NCBI GenBank assembly: GCA_017510785.1
Contig: JAFWMH010000037.1
Span: forward strand, 1 to 64,000
Reading direction: 5' to 3'
Source of the DNA: Atopobiaceae bacterium
GTDB lineage: Bacteria > Actinomycetota > Coriobacteriia > Coriobacteriales > Atopobiaceae
Length of the DNA stretch: 64,000 bases
The translations under genes were made by a program, and so were the position numbers. Below are positions 51,316-59,917 of this stretch, piece by piece. Under the pieces are notes generated by a model. It made no database searches and was not told the origin of the DNA. It was given only the letters and a program-made list of their open reading frames with translations. Each line of letters opens with the position of its first letter. Positions within the stretch are counted from its first letter, which is position 1.

Positions 51316-52377
51316 ATGAATGATGTGATGGGCGAAGCACGAATGCAACAACATCTCCAGGATCGTAGGCTGCGGTTTGAGCTGTACGAGGAAGAAAAGT
51401 GGTGCGAGCTCAGTCGGTTCGATGCGGAAACTATCCTGCAGATTCGAGCCCGGGCCAAGCTTTTTCGCAATGCGCTCGTTCGCGCCTATCGCTGTGCCCC
51501 AGTTGCCGATTTGCTTGCCGACGCGCCTGGGGTCCCCGACGTGCCCGCCGCACCCGGAACGTTCAAAGTGCCTAAGGCGACCGGAATCTCGCAAGTGCCC
51601 GGGATCCCCGACGCACTTGAGGTTGTCGAAACACCCGGGGTCCCCGACGTGTCCGAGGTACCCGGAACCTTTGAGGCGACCGGGACTTCCGATGTGCCCG
51701 ACGCGCCAGGAACCTTCGAGGTGCCCGGGACCCCCGAGATGTGTGGCGCTCCCGACTCGCCCGGGGTCCCCGAGACTTTCGATGTCCCCGGTGGTTTTGC
51801 GGGAGAACGAGAGGAACTGGCAGAAGCGTCATCGCGTAAAAGCCTCTTCAGCGAGATTCCCCGCATCGAAGGCGAACGCATCGTGCTCGACCGGGTTGTT
51901 GCCACGGATGCCGATGCCTTGCGTGATCTTATCTGCAACGCGCGCGTGCAGCGCTACGAACCGACGTATCTATTCGAGAAACAGTTTGACGACGCGGTTG
52001 ACGCCATTGCGAACATGTATGGCGACCTGTTCACAAACAAGGAGTCGCTTATTTTGGCCATCCGCGTGAAGGAAACGGGCGAGCTTGCCGGCTTGGCAGA
52101 GTTTTACGGTTTGCGCGATTTGCTCCATAAGATTAGTGTGGGCTATCGGCTGCGCGAGTGCTGGTGGGGCCATGGCCTTGCCACCGAGGCTGCGCGTTTG
52201 ATGGTGGCGTATCTGTACGGCAAGACCGATATCGAGGTGATTACGGCGAGCACCATGATTGAGAACAAGGCCTCAGCGCACGTGCTCGAGAAGGCCCAGT
52301 TCATCCACACGGCGCATGCGGTTGGGGAGGATTGGGGCTTCCCCGAGCCCGTGATTGTGGACAAGTGGTTTTGCTAG
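51316..52377 (+). CDS. GNAT acetyltransferase with VPGT-type repeat insert
   Basis: About 353 residues. The N-terminal part (1-65) is helical and unassigned. Residues about 70-165 are a low-complexity array of Val-Pro-x-x-Pro-Gly-Thr type (VPGTFEATGTSDVPDAPGTF is one stretch). Residues about 175-353 are a RimJ/RimL-like acetyltransferase (IPRIEGERIVLDRV, then WWGHGLATEAARLMVAYLYG for acetyl-CoA and ENKASAHVLEKAQF). The start is uncertain: ATG 51316 is used, GTG 51298 is in frame, and neither has a good ribosome site, so coupling to the ABC operon is possible. The repeat is probably a flexible linker. Confidence 0.8.
   Translation: MNDVMGEARMQQHLQDRRLRFELYEEEKWCELSRFDAETILQIRARAKLFRNALVRAYRCAPVADLLADAPGVPDVPAAPGTFKVPKATGISQVPGIPDALEVVETPGVPDVSEVPGTFEATGTSDVPDAPGTFEVPGTPEMCGAPDSPGVPETFDVPGGFAGEREELAEASSRKSLFSEIPRIEGERIVLDRVVATDADALRDLICNARVQRYEPTYLFEKQFDDAVDAIANMYGDLFTNKESLILAIRVKETGELAGLAEFYGLRDLLHKISVGYRLRECWWGHGLATEAARLMVAYLYGKTDIEVITASTMIENKASAHVLEKAQFIHTAHAVGEDWGFPEPVIVDKWFC
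51516..51790 (+). repeat. Degenerate minisatellite coding the VPGT linker
   Basis: Imperfect in-frame repeats built on GTCCCCGACGTG and CCCGGAACCTTC-like blocks. Period is irregular (about 15-27 bp). Composition is unlike the flanking acetyltransferase. Confidence 0.75.
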
Positions 52378-52785
52378 CTGGAAACACGTTTGCCGGGAAG
52401 GTTTTCATTGTGAGCATGCTTCCCGGGAAAGTGTCTCGTGCGGCTCACCTGTGGTCTGGTTTTGCCGTGTGTTCGGCAGACGTTCGTATCGCTACGGCTC
52501 GCTCCTTCGGTCCCGTTCCGCCGCGCGTGTTTGGCAGGGGATGTCTCGTGCGTGGCTTATCCCTGGTCGGGTGTCGCCGTGCACATCCGGAAGGCATTTG
52601 CCTAGCCACGGTTCACCCCTGGACAGGTTCCGCCGTGCGTGTTTGGCAGGCGTTTGTCTCGGATAAAAATAATCGATGAATGGGCGAACATCGCGCGTGC
52701 TGGCTATGGATTTTATTGCGTGGCAGTTGAATAATAAGCTATTGGTTGCATCGACTCATAATGAGTTGTCGAGAAAGGATTTGTA
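52378..52785. repeat. Gene-free region with three ~110-bp degenerate repeats
   Basis: GTCTCG-containing unit starts recur at 52433, 52543 and 52656 (110 and 113 bp apart). Shared blocks within units include GTGTTTGGCAG and CCGCCGTGCGTG. The end of the region is AT-rich and leads to the next gene, with GAGAAAGGA as its ribosome site. No coding frame is convincing. Confidence 0.65.
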
Positions 52786-53514
52786 ATGGATAATGTCGTA
52801 ACCGTCATTTTTGATGTCGAGAGCGAAGCGTATCAGGCGTTTACCAACCTGCGCAACATGCCGTATGGCGATGGCTACGTTGTGGCCGAGGCTGCGCTGG
52901 TTAAGCGCGTGGGCGATGCTATTGGCGTTGCCGACTCGTTCGATGCCGCTGCCGTTACTGCCGACGATACTGCGACCGGTATGCTGGTGGGTTCCGTAGT
53001 GGGCATCCTTGGTGGCCCTCTTGGCGTTTTGCTTGGTGCAAGCGTTGGTGCTCTTACGGGCAGCATGCTCGACACTAGCGACGCGATCGACAGCGTTTCG
53101 ATGCTCGAGGCAACCGCCCTCAAGCTTTACGACAACGAGGCTGCGATTATCGCATTGGTTCAGGAAGATGAGCCTGCGTTCGACGCTGCCGTTGCTGGTT
53201 ACAACACCACCATTATCCGTCACTTCGCCGCTGACGTGTTCGATGAGGTCGAGGCTGCTCGCGAGCTCGAGGCCGAGCTTGCCAATGAGGCCAAGCAGCA
53301 GATGCGCGCCGAGAAGAAGCAGGCCCGCAAAGATAAGCGCGAAGAGCGCAAGGCTAGCATCTCTGCTCGCTTTGATGCCGCCAAGGAGAAGCGTGCCGCG
53401 AAGAAGGCTGAGATGAAGGCTAACCGCGAGGCTCGTAAGGAAGAGCTGGACGAGGCTGCCGAGATTGCGAACGCTCAGTTCACTTCCAGCACCAAGGAGA
53501 TGATGGGCGAGTAG
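52786..53514 (+). CDS. DUF1269-like glycine-zipper protein with basic coiled-coil tail
   Basis: 242 residues. The N-terminal 150 residues resemble DUF1269 proteins, with a small-residue hydrophobic hairpin in the middle (GMLVGSVVGILGGPLGVLLG) that probably enters the membrane. The C-terminal part (about 160-230) is a Lys/Arg/Glu/Ala coiled coil (EKKQARKDKREERKASISAR). The family has no known function; some members respond to stress. ATG with GAGAAAGGA upstream; strong terminator downstream. Codon use looks different from neighbours (more CTT, GCT), suggesting high expression. Confidence 0.8.
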   Translation: MDNVVTVIFDVESEAYQAFTNLRNMPYGDGYVVAEAALVKRVGDAIGVADSFDAAAVTADDTATGMLVGSVVGILGGPLGVLLGASVGALTGSMLDTSDAIDSVSMLEATALKLYDNEAAIIALVQEDEPAFDAAVAGYNTTIIRHFAADVFDEVEAARELEAELANEAKQQMRAEKKQARKDKREERKASISARFDAAKEKRAAKKAEMKANREARKEELDEAAEIANAQFTSSTKEMMGE

Positions 53515-53543
53515 CAGAGCATTTGTATGCCTTAGTTTGTTGT

Positions 53544-53579
53544 GGCGGGGCGCATGTTAGTGGGCGCCCCGCCTTGTTT
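53544..53579 (+). terminator. Intrinsic terminator after the DUF1269-like gene
   Basis: GGCGGGGCGC and GCGCCCCGCC form a perfect 10-bp stem with a 10-nt loop, followed by TTGTTT. Confidence 0.85.
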
Positions 53580-53601
53580 GCGTTTGTCATGCGACCTGTA
53601 C

Positions 53602-53660
53602 GTGTACCGGTGGGGCCACTTAGCCAGGGTTTTGTCCGCTAAACGGCTCCCTGGGTACAC
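53602..53660. repeat. Subtype B intergenic palindrome (59 bp)
   Basis: Left arm GTGTACCGGTGGGGCCACTT, right arm CTAAACGGCTCCCTGGGTAC then AC. Nearly the reverse complement of the copy at 18827. It lies between convergent genes, just past a terminator. Confidence 0.88.
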
Positions 53661-53693
53661 AACCTGACGACATGTGTTGGCGGTCTTATCGCA

Positions 53694-54341
53694 TTACCAA
53701 ATAAAGTTGGACTTGAGCATCTCGCCGTTGTCGACGAGAATGTCTTCGCCGGTGATGGAGCGGTTCGTAACAGCGAGGAAGTACGCAAGCTCGGCGATTT
53801 CGATTGGTTCGGCCCACTTGTGAAAGAGCGTTTCGTTGAGGACCTGGGCGTACAGCGTTTCGCTTTCCAAAATGTGGGCATTGGCGGGCGTAATAACGCC
53901 TCCCGGCGAAATGCTGTTGCAGGTCACTCCTCGCGATGCGAGTTGGAGCGCGAGATTCTTCATGTATGCAACAATGCCTGCTTTACTTGCCACGTAACGT
54001 GGGAATTCTGCACCGTTTCGCGCCGATGCCGAGGCGATGAAGAGCACCGAACGTAGCGCCGAGCTTTTAACGAAGTGGTCTGTGAAGTCCATCGTCGCCG
54101 TGAGGTTTACCTCGATGGCGTCGCGCTCCTCCAGCGTGCCCGCACTGCTTATAACGATGTGCGCGGGAGGAAGCGCGGGATAATCGGCGTTTCGAATGTC
54201 GTGTATGAAGTGCGTGTAGCGGGGATGTATGATGCTGGGCGGCATTACGTCCAAGCCAAAAACGTTGTGGCCGCGCCGCACAAACGTCCGTGCAATTGCC
54301 TCGCCAATGCCGCTTGACGTCCCGCTCACCACAACGTTCAT
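53694..54341 (-). CDS. Short-chain dehydrogenase/reductase
   Basis: 215 residues, short even for an SDR. Cofactor loop SGTSSGIGEAIA, then SSAGT in place of NNAG, catalytic Ser in ASASARNG and YVASK with Tyr and Lys, and a PGGVITPAN motif. The tail (GEDILVDNGE) is like that of fabG-type reductases. Start ATG at 54341. It is followed on the chromosome by the preQ1-controlled transporter upstream, about 80 bp away and in the same direction, so both could be co-transcribed. Substrate unknown. Confidence 0.88.
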   Translation of the reverse strand: MNVVVSGTSSGIGEAIARTFVRRGHNVFGLDVMPPSIIHPRYTHFIHDIRNADYPALPPAHIVISSAGTLEERDAIEVNLTATMDFTDHFVKSSALRSVLFIASASARNGAEFPRYVASKAGIVAYMKNLALQLASRGVTCNSISPGGVITPANAHILESETLYAQVLNETLFHKWAEPIEIAELAYFLAVTNRSITGEDILVDNGEMLKSNFIW

Positions 54342-54420
54342 GTTGGCTGTCCTCTCGTCCCACTTGGCTCGCCACGCGCTGCGTTATTATCGACGTCGCG
54401 TTCGCAATCCCGTCGTTTCG

Positions 54421-55137
54421 CTAAACGCCCTGAGCCGCCGACACAGCTCTGCTTGGTGCGAGCCGCCTCGAAATGCGATACCCCACCGGAGAGAAAAACA
54501 CCTCGAAAAGCAGCTCGAGTATGGCGCCCGTCAGAGCGCACGTTGTGCACTGCACGAGCGTCCAGCCAAAAAAGGTATGGCTAACGAGTAAAGCAAACAC
54601 GAGGTTATCGGTGAACTGGGCAATCATCGTGGAAATGTAGCTGCGCAGAGCGAAGGCGCGAAACCCACGCTTGTTTTCAAGATGCTCTCCGATGCCCCAG
54701 TTCAGGAAGTTGTTTACCAAAGCCGACACGACAAACGCAGTCGAGCTGCCAAGAATAACAAACCACGTGCCGCCCACGGTGTGATCAAGTGCGGTATTAA
54801 TGATGGCCTCGCTACCGGCCACGAAGCTTTCGCCCCATACTCCCGGCACGTTGCTCGCTACAAAAAAGACCAAGGCCATAAACAAATTGATGGCGAGCGC
54901 CAGCAAGCTCATAGCCGTTGCCGTTCGAGGGCCAAAGCAATGCGTGAGCACGTCCATGCATAAAAACGTGAGCCACGAAAGCAAGATGCCGCAGTCGAGG
55001 GCAAGCCACTCCACACCGGTGTTGATGCTCTTGTTCGCGAGGAGGTTCATGCCTACGACGGAAAGAACCAAAAGCGTGAGGATAATAGCAGGAACTTCGT
55101 CCAACATGCGAGCAAGCTCGCCAAGTGCCTTCTTCAT
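54421..55137 (-). CDS. Queuosine precursor transporter (VUT/YhhQ family)
   Basis: 238 residues with about six hydrophobic helices. Family marks include the early GMNLLANKSI and LDCGILLSWLTFLCMDVLTH and the late SYISTMIAQFTDN. Members of PF02592 (YhhQ, QPTR) take up preQ0, preQ1 or queuine for tRNA modification. A preQ1-I riboswitch overlaps the ribosome site (55144-55182), which supports this role independently. No queuosine synthesis gene is seen nearby, as expected for a salvaging bacterium. Confidence 0.92.
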   Translation of the reverse strand: MKKALGELARMLDEVPAIILTLLVLSVVGMNLLANKSINTGVEWLALDCGILLSWLTFLCMDVLTHCFGPRTATAMSLLALAINLFMALVFFVASNVPGVWGESFVAGSEAIINTALDHTVGGTWFVILGSSTAFVVSALVNNFLNWGIGEHLENKRGFRAFALRSYISTMIAQFTDNLVFALLVSHTFFGWTLVQCTTCALTGAILELLFEVFFSPVGYRISRRLAPSRAVSAAQGV

Positions 55138-55143
55138 GGCATT

Positions 55144-55182
55144 CTCCTTGTTTTTTAGAGGTGGTTATCAGGTAACACCTTT
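55144..55182 (-). promoter_or_regulatory. preQ1-I riboswitch
   Basis: On the minus strand, AGGTG and CACCT form the P1 stem around a 12-nt loop (TTACCTGATAAC); the A-rich tail CTAAAAAACAAGGAG follows, whose end can pair back into the loop and is also the ribosome site of the transporter gene (6 nt before ATG). This is the compact H-type pseudoknot of the preQ1-I class, and the tail closely resembles that of known examples. Ligand binding should hide AAGGAG and shut off translation. Confidence 0.8.
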
Positions 55183-55310
55183 GGACAATGCGCATGACTA
55201 TAGCACATGTTTTGGCTTGGCGAGGGTTTATCTTCCTAGGTCTTTGGTCCATCGCTGCGGCGTGGCAGAATCCGAGACTGCCCACGAAGAGGTTTCGGGT
55301 ACAGGATGCT

Positions 55311-55916
55311 TTACATTTGAACGGTGGCAGTATGCGTTTCGGCGTTCAGCTCGCTGTGAATGCTGCTGAGTTGCGGTTCTACGCCCTCGAAGAAGCCAAG
55401 CACGTCTTCCAAGCGAACGGGCTCGTATCCGTTTGCGTCAACACCGACGTCGTAGCGCAGAATGCCGCATGCCCGGTTGCGCTCGTTGTAGCTTGCGCTC
55501 GCGTGGATGTGCCCATGTAGGTGGATTGAGCCGTGCGCCGCGCCGTTCCAATCCATGATGGGATAATGACATAGCACGAGGCGGCGCCGATTCGGCCTGG
55601 GTGAGTGAAGGTTGTCGACGTAGTTGTGCTCTTCTTGGAAAGGAGATGCTCCTTCCGCGAAGTGCGAGTCGTGGTTGCCCCGTACAAGGAAGATGTGCCG
55701 GCAATTGATGCGCTTCCGATATGCAAGGACGTCCTCGCGTCGCACACGGAAAGCGAAGTCGCCGAGTATCCAGAGGGTATCTGTGGTGCACACGCGGTCG
55801 TTGATGGCGTCGATGAGCCAATCGTTCATTTCGCCGACGGTTTCGAACGGACGGTTGGCGATGCGAAGCATGTTGGCGTGACCAAGATGAAGGTCGGCTG
55901 TAAACCAAGTGGACAT
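55311..55916 (-). CDS. Calcineurin-like metallophosphoesterase
   Basis: 201 residues. Metal-binding motifs in order: FTADLHLGHANM (DxH), WILGDFAF (GD), LVRGNHDSH (GNHD), LCHYPIMDWN and HLHGHIHAS (GHxH). This is the short type of phosphoesterase often annotated as metallophosphatase; its natural substrate is unknown. The start at MSTWFTADLH is set by GGAGG six bases upstream; the open frame extends 33 codons further without a ribosome site. Confidence 0.92.
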   Translation of the reverse strand: MSTWFTADLHLGHANMLRIANRPFETVGEMNDWLIDAINDRVCTTDTLWILGDFAFRVRREDVLAYRKRINCRHIFLVRGNHDSHFAEGASPFQEEHNYVDNLHSPRPNRRRLVLCHYPIMDWNGAAHGSIHLHGHIHASASYNERNRACGILRYDVGVDANGYEPVRLEDVLGFFEGVEPQLSSIHSELNAETHTATVQM

Positions 55917-56192
55917 TATTGGCCTCCAATGGTTGGGATTTGATGATTTCGAAGCGATGGCCACGGATGTTGGGCGACGTGCTGCGTCCGTTGGGCCTTG
56001 CGCTGGCTCTTGCATTCGGGGCAGAGCGCTTAGGGCATAAGCGTCTCCAGCTTAACACGCATTCTTGTTTACAGCTGATTGTAGACGATGCGGATGATGG
56101 CCGAGTTGCCGACCTTACAAAGCTTGCGGAAACGCGAAAAGCGGGTCCCATTCCGGCCGTCGGATTGGGGTCCCGGATCCGGCAGTCGGAAT

Positions 56193-56252
56193 GGGTGCCA
56201 AAAGTGCCACCTGTCGCCTTGCGCCCTTGTCAAAAAGGCGCAAACGACACCC
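56193..56252. repeat. Subtype A palindrome (60 bp), first of a dimer
   Basis: Begins GGGTGCCAAAAGTGCCACCT and ends CGCAAACGACACCC. Followed by a 12-nt spacer (ATCGCCAAAATT) and the second copy, the same arrangement as at 33145. Confidence 0.85.
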
Positions 56253-56264
56253 ATCGCCAAAATT

Positions 56265-56324
56265 GGGTGCCAAACGGGCCATTTGGCGGGCAAAAACGCA
56301 CGCAAAGTGTCCCGAGCGACACCC
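56265..56324. repeat. Subtype A palindrome (60 bp), second of a dimer
   Basis: Begins GGGTGCCAAACGGGCCATTT and ends AGTGTCCCGAGCGACACCC. A further half copy in the opposite sense begins at 56434. Confidence 0.88.
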
Positions 56325-56537
56325 ATTTGCAACATTGGAATCGCGGAAAACGCCCAAAACGGCCCCTTGGCGAGGTTTGTAGGGCCAGGGCCGGTTGTGC
56401 GGGGTTGGCCAAGGGCCGCCCAGGCCGCGACAATGGGTGTTGTTTGTGCCATTTCTCCCGCCGAATCGAGCAGAAGATACTTGGTCTCCAGTCCCCCATA
56501 CGGATTATGGCGCATGTTTGAAAAGCTTCACGATGCG

Positions 56538-56622
56538 GCCAGATGTGCTGCTATGCCAGAAGTGCTGCTATGCTACAAGAATTGCTATGCCAGATGTGCT
56601 GCTATGCCAGAGGTATTGCTAT
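56538..56622. repeat. Five tandem 17-bp repeats
   Basis: Five contiguous 17-mers on the theme GCCAGATGTGCTGCTAT; units 1 and 4 are identical, the others differ at 1-7 positions. No spacers. Confidence 0.92.
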
Positions 56623-57048
56623 ACTAGTCGCTTTGCATTAGGAAAAGGGTGCGGTGGGCTGCGGGGCTGCGGCTTGCCTTTGCTCTGTACAGCGGCTTAT
56701 AACGGCTTCGCTTCGAGCATGTAACTAGCGTTTTGCAAGGTACAAACGCGTGGTAACGTACGCATGAGTTGGTTGGTTTTGGATGGGACGTGCGGAAGGT
56801 TGCCACGCGCGAAATGCTGTTATCTTGGCCAAGGAATTGCGCGTGCGTGCTGGCGCATGTCGGGTTAGGGCATGCATGCACGCGTTCGGGGGGTGCGGGT
56901 TTGAAGGTGCAGTGGGCTACCGGTACGGAACGGGCTGAGGGTGTACTCTGGCCGGCACGCGACGGCGACCGGTTCGCGTCTGACGGATGTGCCGCGTCGG
57001 CGGGACCGGGCGGGCCGTGCCGACGACTGAATGTGGAGGTGGACGGAA

Positions 57049-58659
57049 ATGGGCGTGCGAAGCTTCACCGCGACGTCTGCGGGACGTGTGGCGCGCTGGG
57101 CACTGCACGACGTACTGCATCGCAGCGGCTCGCAGCTGCCGGGACGTATTGCGCTTAGCATTGATCCTCAAGCAATTGCGCATCTAAGAGGCAAGGTTAC
57201 ATGCGGCTCCATCGTAGTGTGCGGTACCAACGGAAAAACGACCACGACTAATCTTATAGCGGCCGCGCTCGAAGAAGCCGGGCACGTCGTTTTGTGCAAT
57301 CGCGACGGAGCAAACATGGAAGCGGGCGTTGCGGCGGCATTGCTTCCGCGCCGCAAAGCCGACTGGGCCGTGGTCGAGGCCGACGAACTCTCCTGCATTC
57401 ACATACTTCCAAAACTGCGTCCAACTTATCTGGTGCTGCTCAATTTGTTCCGCGATCAGCTCGATCGTGCGGGGGAGATTGACCATGTCCAAAACACGCT
57501 CGTGGCGTCGCTTGCGAACTCACCCGAAACGACGCTCGTGGTATGTGGCGACGACCCGCTCTCTGTTGGTGTTGCCGAGCGCGTGCTCGAACTCGGCACG
57601 CGTGTTCTAACATTCGGCGTTGGTGAGGACCTTGGCCTGCCACCCGACCGTGTGCCCGAGGCACGCTTTTGTTTGCGATGCGGACAAGAGCTGCAATATG
57701 CATATAGGACGTACGCCCAGCTCGGGAGTTTTCGATGTCCCTCGTGCGATTTTGCGCGGCCGCCGCTTGACTTTGCCGCGCGGAACGTGCGCACGAATCG
57801 GGAAGGCGTGTCGTTCGAGCTCGTTTGTAGACTTGGCAGCGGCTTTGTTGACGATGCCGGCACGGAAGCATCCCGTGAGGTCCCGCCAGCAAACAAAAGC
57901 GCCGTTGTGGCCGCGCGCGTCGACATCCCGTCCGCAAGCCGAAATGTCGACGCGAACTCCTTCCACGAAGGGGGCGATGCGAACGGAATGCATGTCGATT
58001 CCGAAGGCCGAAGCGATTCTGTCGAGCGTATCGCGAGGGACGTGCCCGCCGAACCTTGCGCTATTGTCAACGGCCACGTGCATGCCAGCTTCGGAGGTGC
58101 GTACATGGCGTACAACCTCTTGGCAGCCTCGGCGGCAATGTTGCTGGCGAATGTCGAACTGAGTTGTTTGCAACGGGCGCTTGATGGATACGACCCTCAT
58201 AATGGAAGGCTTCAGCACTTCAACGTGATGGACCGCGAGGTTGTGCTTAATCTTGCGAAGAATCCCACGGGCCTTAACCAGAATATCGCCATGCTCATGG
58301 AAGACGAGCGTCCAAAGGCTGTCTACGTGATTATCAACGACGATTACAACGATGGTAGGGATATCTCGTGGCTGTGGGACGTGGATTTCGAACGATTGGC
58401 GCTGACGGGCGCCGTGCGCCGGGTGATGGCGGGAGGCCATCGTGCAAACGACTTGCAGGTGCGTTTGAAGTACGCCGGTATCGCAGCGTCGATTGAGCAA
58501 GACGTGGCAGATGCGATCGCGTGCGTTGTCGATTTGCCAAAGGAGCATCCGCTGTACGTGCTCACGAACTATTCTGCGCTCGCTCCGGCCAAGAGCGAGC
58601 TGGAACGGCTGGAGCGGGAACGAAGCCTGTCCGTAAAGAATGCTCCAATCGAGGAGTAG
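57049..58659 (+). CDS. murT: Lipid II isoglutaminyl synthase, Mur-ligase subunit MurT
   Basis: 536 residues. The Mur-ligase ATP site reads VVCGTNGKTTTTNLI, followed by NRDGANMEAGVAAALL. The four-Cys zinc ribbon diagnostic of MurT is present (CLRCGQELQYAY and FRCPSCDFARP). With GatD it amidates the D-Glu of lipid II, using ATP and ammonia from glutamine, in the cytoplasm. An acidic, low-complexity insert of about 80 residues (about 275-350) separates the zinc ribbon region from the conserved YMAYNLLAASAAMLLANVEL and is longer than usual. The C-terminal domain follows normally (LNLAKNPTGLNQNIAML). ATG start; GGAGGTGGACGGAA upstream. gatD follows after 252 bp. Confidence 0.93.
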   Translation: MGVRSFTATSAGRVARWALHDVLHRSGSQLPGRIALSIDPQAIAHLRGKVTCGSIVVCGTNGKTTTTNLIAAALEEAGHVVLCNRDGANMEAGVAAALLPRRKADWAVVEADELSCIHILPKLRPTYLVLLNLFRDQLDRAGEIDHVQNTLVASLANSPETTLVVCGDDPLSVGVAERVLELGTRVLTFGVGEDLGLPPDRVPEARFCLRCGQELQYAYRTYAQLGSFRCPSCDFARPPLDFAARNVRTNREGVSFELVCRLGSGFVDDAGTEASREVPPANKSAVVAARVDIPSASRNVDANSFHEGGDANGMHVDSEGRSDSVERIARDVPAEPCAIVNGHVHASFGGAYMAYNLLAASAAMLLANVELSCLQRALDGYDPHNGRLQHFNVMDREVVLNLAKNPTGLNQNIAMLMEDERPKAVYVIINDDYNDGRDISWLWDVDFERLALTGAVRRVMAGGHRANDLQVRLKYAGIAASIEQDVADAIACVVDLPKEHPLYVLTNYSALAPAKSELERLERERSLSVKNAPIEE

Positions 58660-58911
58660 TCCGGAGGAGCATCTGCGGCGTTCCGAAGGCACGTTTGCGG
58701 TTTGAGCTTTGCCCTCCAGGCTACGGACGGGGTGCCTGACTATTCTTTGGGAGCGGGGAACGAAGGAGAGACGCCGTGGACAACCGCACCCCGCATGCCG
58801 CGGAACCCGAACGAGAAGGCCTGGGCGCACGCTGGACAAGGGCGCACGCTGGACAACCGAACGCCGCACATGCTCGCCCGCATCGCGAGCCGGGATTGAA
58901 GGAGGAACCTC
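58660..58911. other. 252-bp spacer between murT and gatD
   Basis: In most Gram-positive bacteria these two genes nearly touch. Here the gap holds a GGGCGCACGCTGGACAA direct repeat (58826 and 58844) and no convincing gene. It ends with the GGAGG ribosome site of gatD. Confidence 0.5.
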
Positions 58912-59640
58912 ATGAATAATCGCGCGCTTCGCATCGCTCACCTGTATCCTGAGTTGCTCAACCTTTACGGCGACTCGGGCAACATCCTCGTGCTGCGGCG
59001 CCGCACGGAGTGGCGCAACATGGAGTGCGACGTACGCGAGGTGCATGTGGGCGACCGACCGTCATTTGCCGATGTCGACATCGCATTTATTGGCGGCGGA
59101 TCCGATCGCGAACAGCGAATCGTGTGCGACTACTTGCTCGAGACACAACAAGAGCTTGCGGCTTTCGTGGAAGATGGTGGCGTGCTCTTGGCGGTGTGCG
59201 GTGGATACCAGCTGCTTGGACATAGCTACCTAATGGGTGACGAGGAAGTTCGTGGCCTTTCGCTCATAGATCTCTACACCGATCGTGGTAGTCCCCGCCT
59301 GATTGGCAACATTGTTGTTGAGAGCCACATAGCGCAGCAGCCTATCGTGGGATACGAAAACCACGGCGGGCGAACGCATCTTGGCTCTGGCGTGGAGCCG
59401 CTTGGTCGCGTACTGAGCGGCTATGGAAACGATGGCTTTAGCGGCCGTGAGGGTTGCTTGTACCACAACGTTGTTGGCACGTACATTCACGGCCCGTTGC
59501 TTCCGAAGAATCCCGGTGTGGCCGACTGGCTCATCGCACGCGCGCTCGAACGCCGCTATGGCTCCAGTGAACTCGCGCCCCTCGACGATGCGGAGGAGCT
59601 CGCCGCAAACCGCACGATGGTGAACCGCATGCTTGGATGA
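58912..59640 (+). CDS. gatD: Lipid II isoglutaminyl synthase, glutamine amidotransferase subunit GatD
   Basis: 242 residues, class I glutamine amidotransferase of the CobB/CobQ type. N-terminal LYPELLNLYGDSGNILVL is the GatD signature; the nucleophile is Cys in LAVCGGYQLLG (about 102) and the catalytic His is in VGTYIHGPLLPKNP (about 197). It releases ammonia from glutamine for MurT. ATG with GAAGGAGG upstream. The pair should give D-isoglutamine in peptidoglycan stems, which affects cross-linking and lysozyme resistance. Confidence 0.93.
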   Translation: MNNRALRIAHLYPELLNLYGDSGNILVLRRRTEWRNMECDVREVHVGDRPSFADVDIAFIGGGSDREQRIVCDYLLETQQELAAFVEDGGVLLAVCGGYQLLGHSYLMGDEEVRGLSLIDLYTDRGSPRLIGNIVVESHIAQQPIVGYENHGGRTHLGSGVEPLGRVLSGYGNDGFSGREGCLYHNVVGTYIHGPLLPKNPGVADWLIARALERRYGSSELAPLDDAEELAANRTMVNRMLG

Positions 59641-59917
59641 GACAAGCCTTCCGACGAGGTGCCTTCCGACGAGGTAAACCTCCGCGCGGGGCGGGTCCGC
59701 CGTTTCGAACGAAGCCCACGGACCTCGCGCTGGTGAAACCCTCCGCGCGGGGCAAGCCCGCCGCGCGGGAGGATTCCCGGCGGAGCAAGTCGAGACATCC
59801 CAACCGGTCCTCATGGGCGGTTCCATGAAACGCTTTCCCCATGAGTTTGTCTCATGAAGTCGCTTGCGTCGGCGATATACTAGTTCGGCACGTCAACGCA
59901 GGGGAGTGGGTGAGAAG
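59641..59917. other. Intergenic region upstream of azlC
   Basis: Carries a 14-bp tandem duplication (CCTTCCGACGAGGT, 59648 and 59662) and two copies of CCTCCGCGCGGGGC (59679 and 59739). TTTGTCTCAT occurs at 59846 and TATACT at 59877, the latter a possible -10. Confidence 0.5.

Larger units (their letters stand above)
55917..57048. other. 1.1-kb gene-free region with palindrome dimer and tandem repeats
   Basis: Contains a CATTCCG/CGGAATG inverted repeat (about 56148-56194), the 132-bp palindrome dimer (56193-56324), a half copy (56434-56473), five 17-bp tandem repeats (56538-56622) and a GC-rich leader to murT. Open frames across it are repeat-derived and do not look like proteins. This is the largest non-coding gap of the window. 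Confidence 0.65.

Noticed and set aside
56538-56622. 17-bp array as a CRISPR
   Set aside because: Units are contiguous with no spacers and no cas gene is near.
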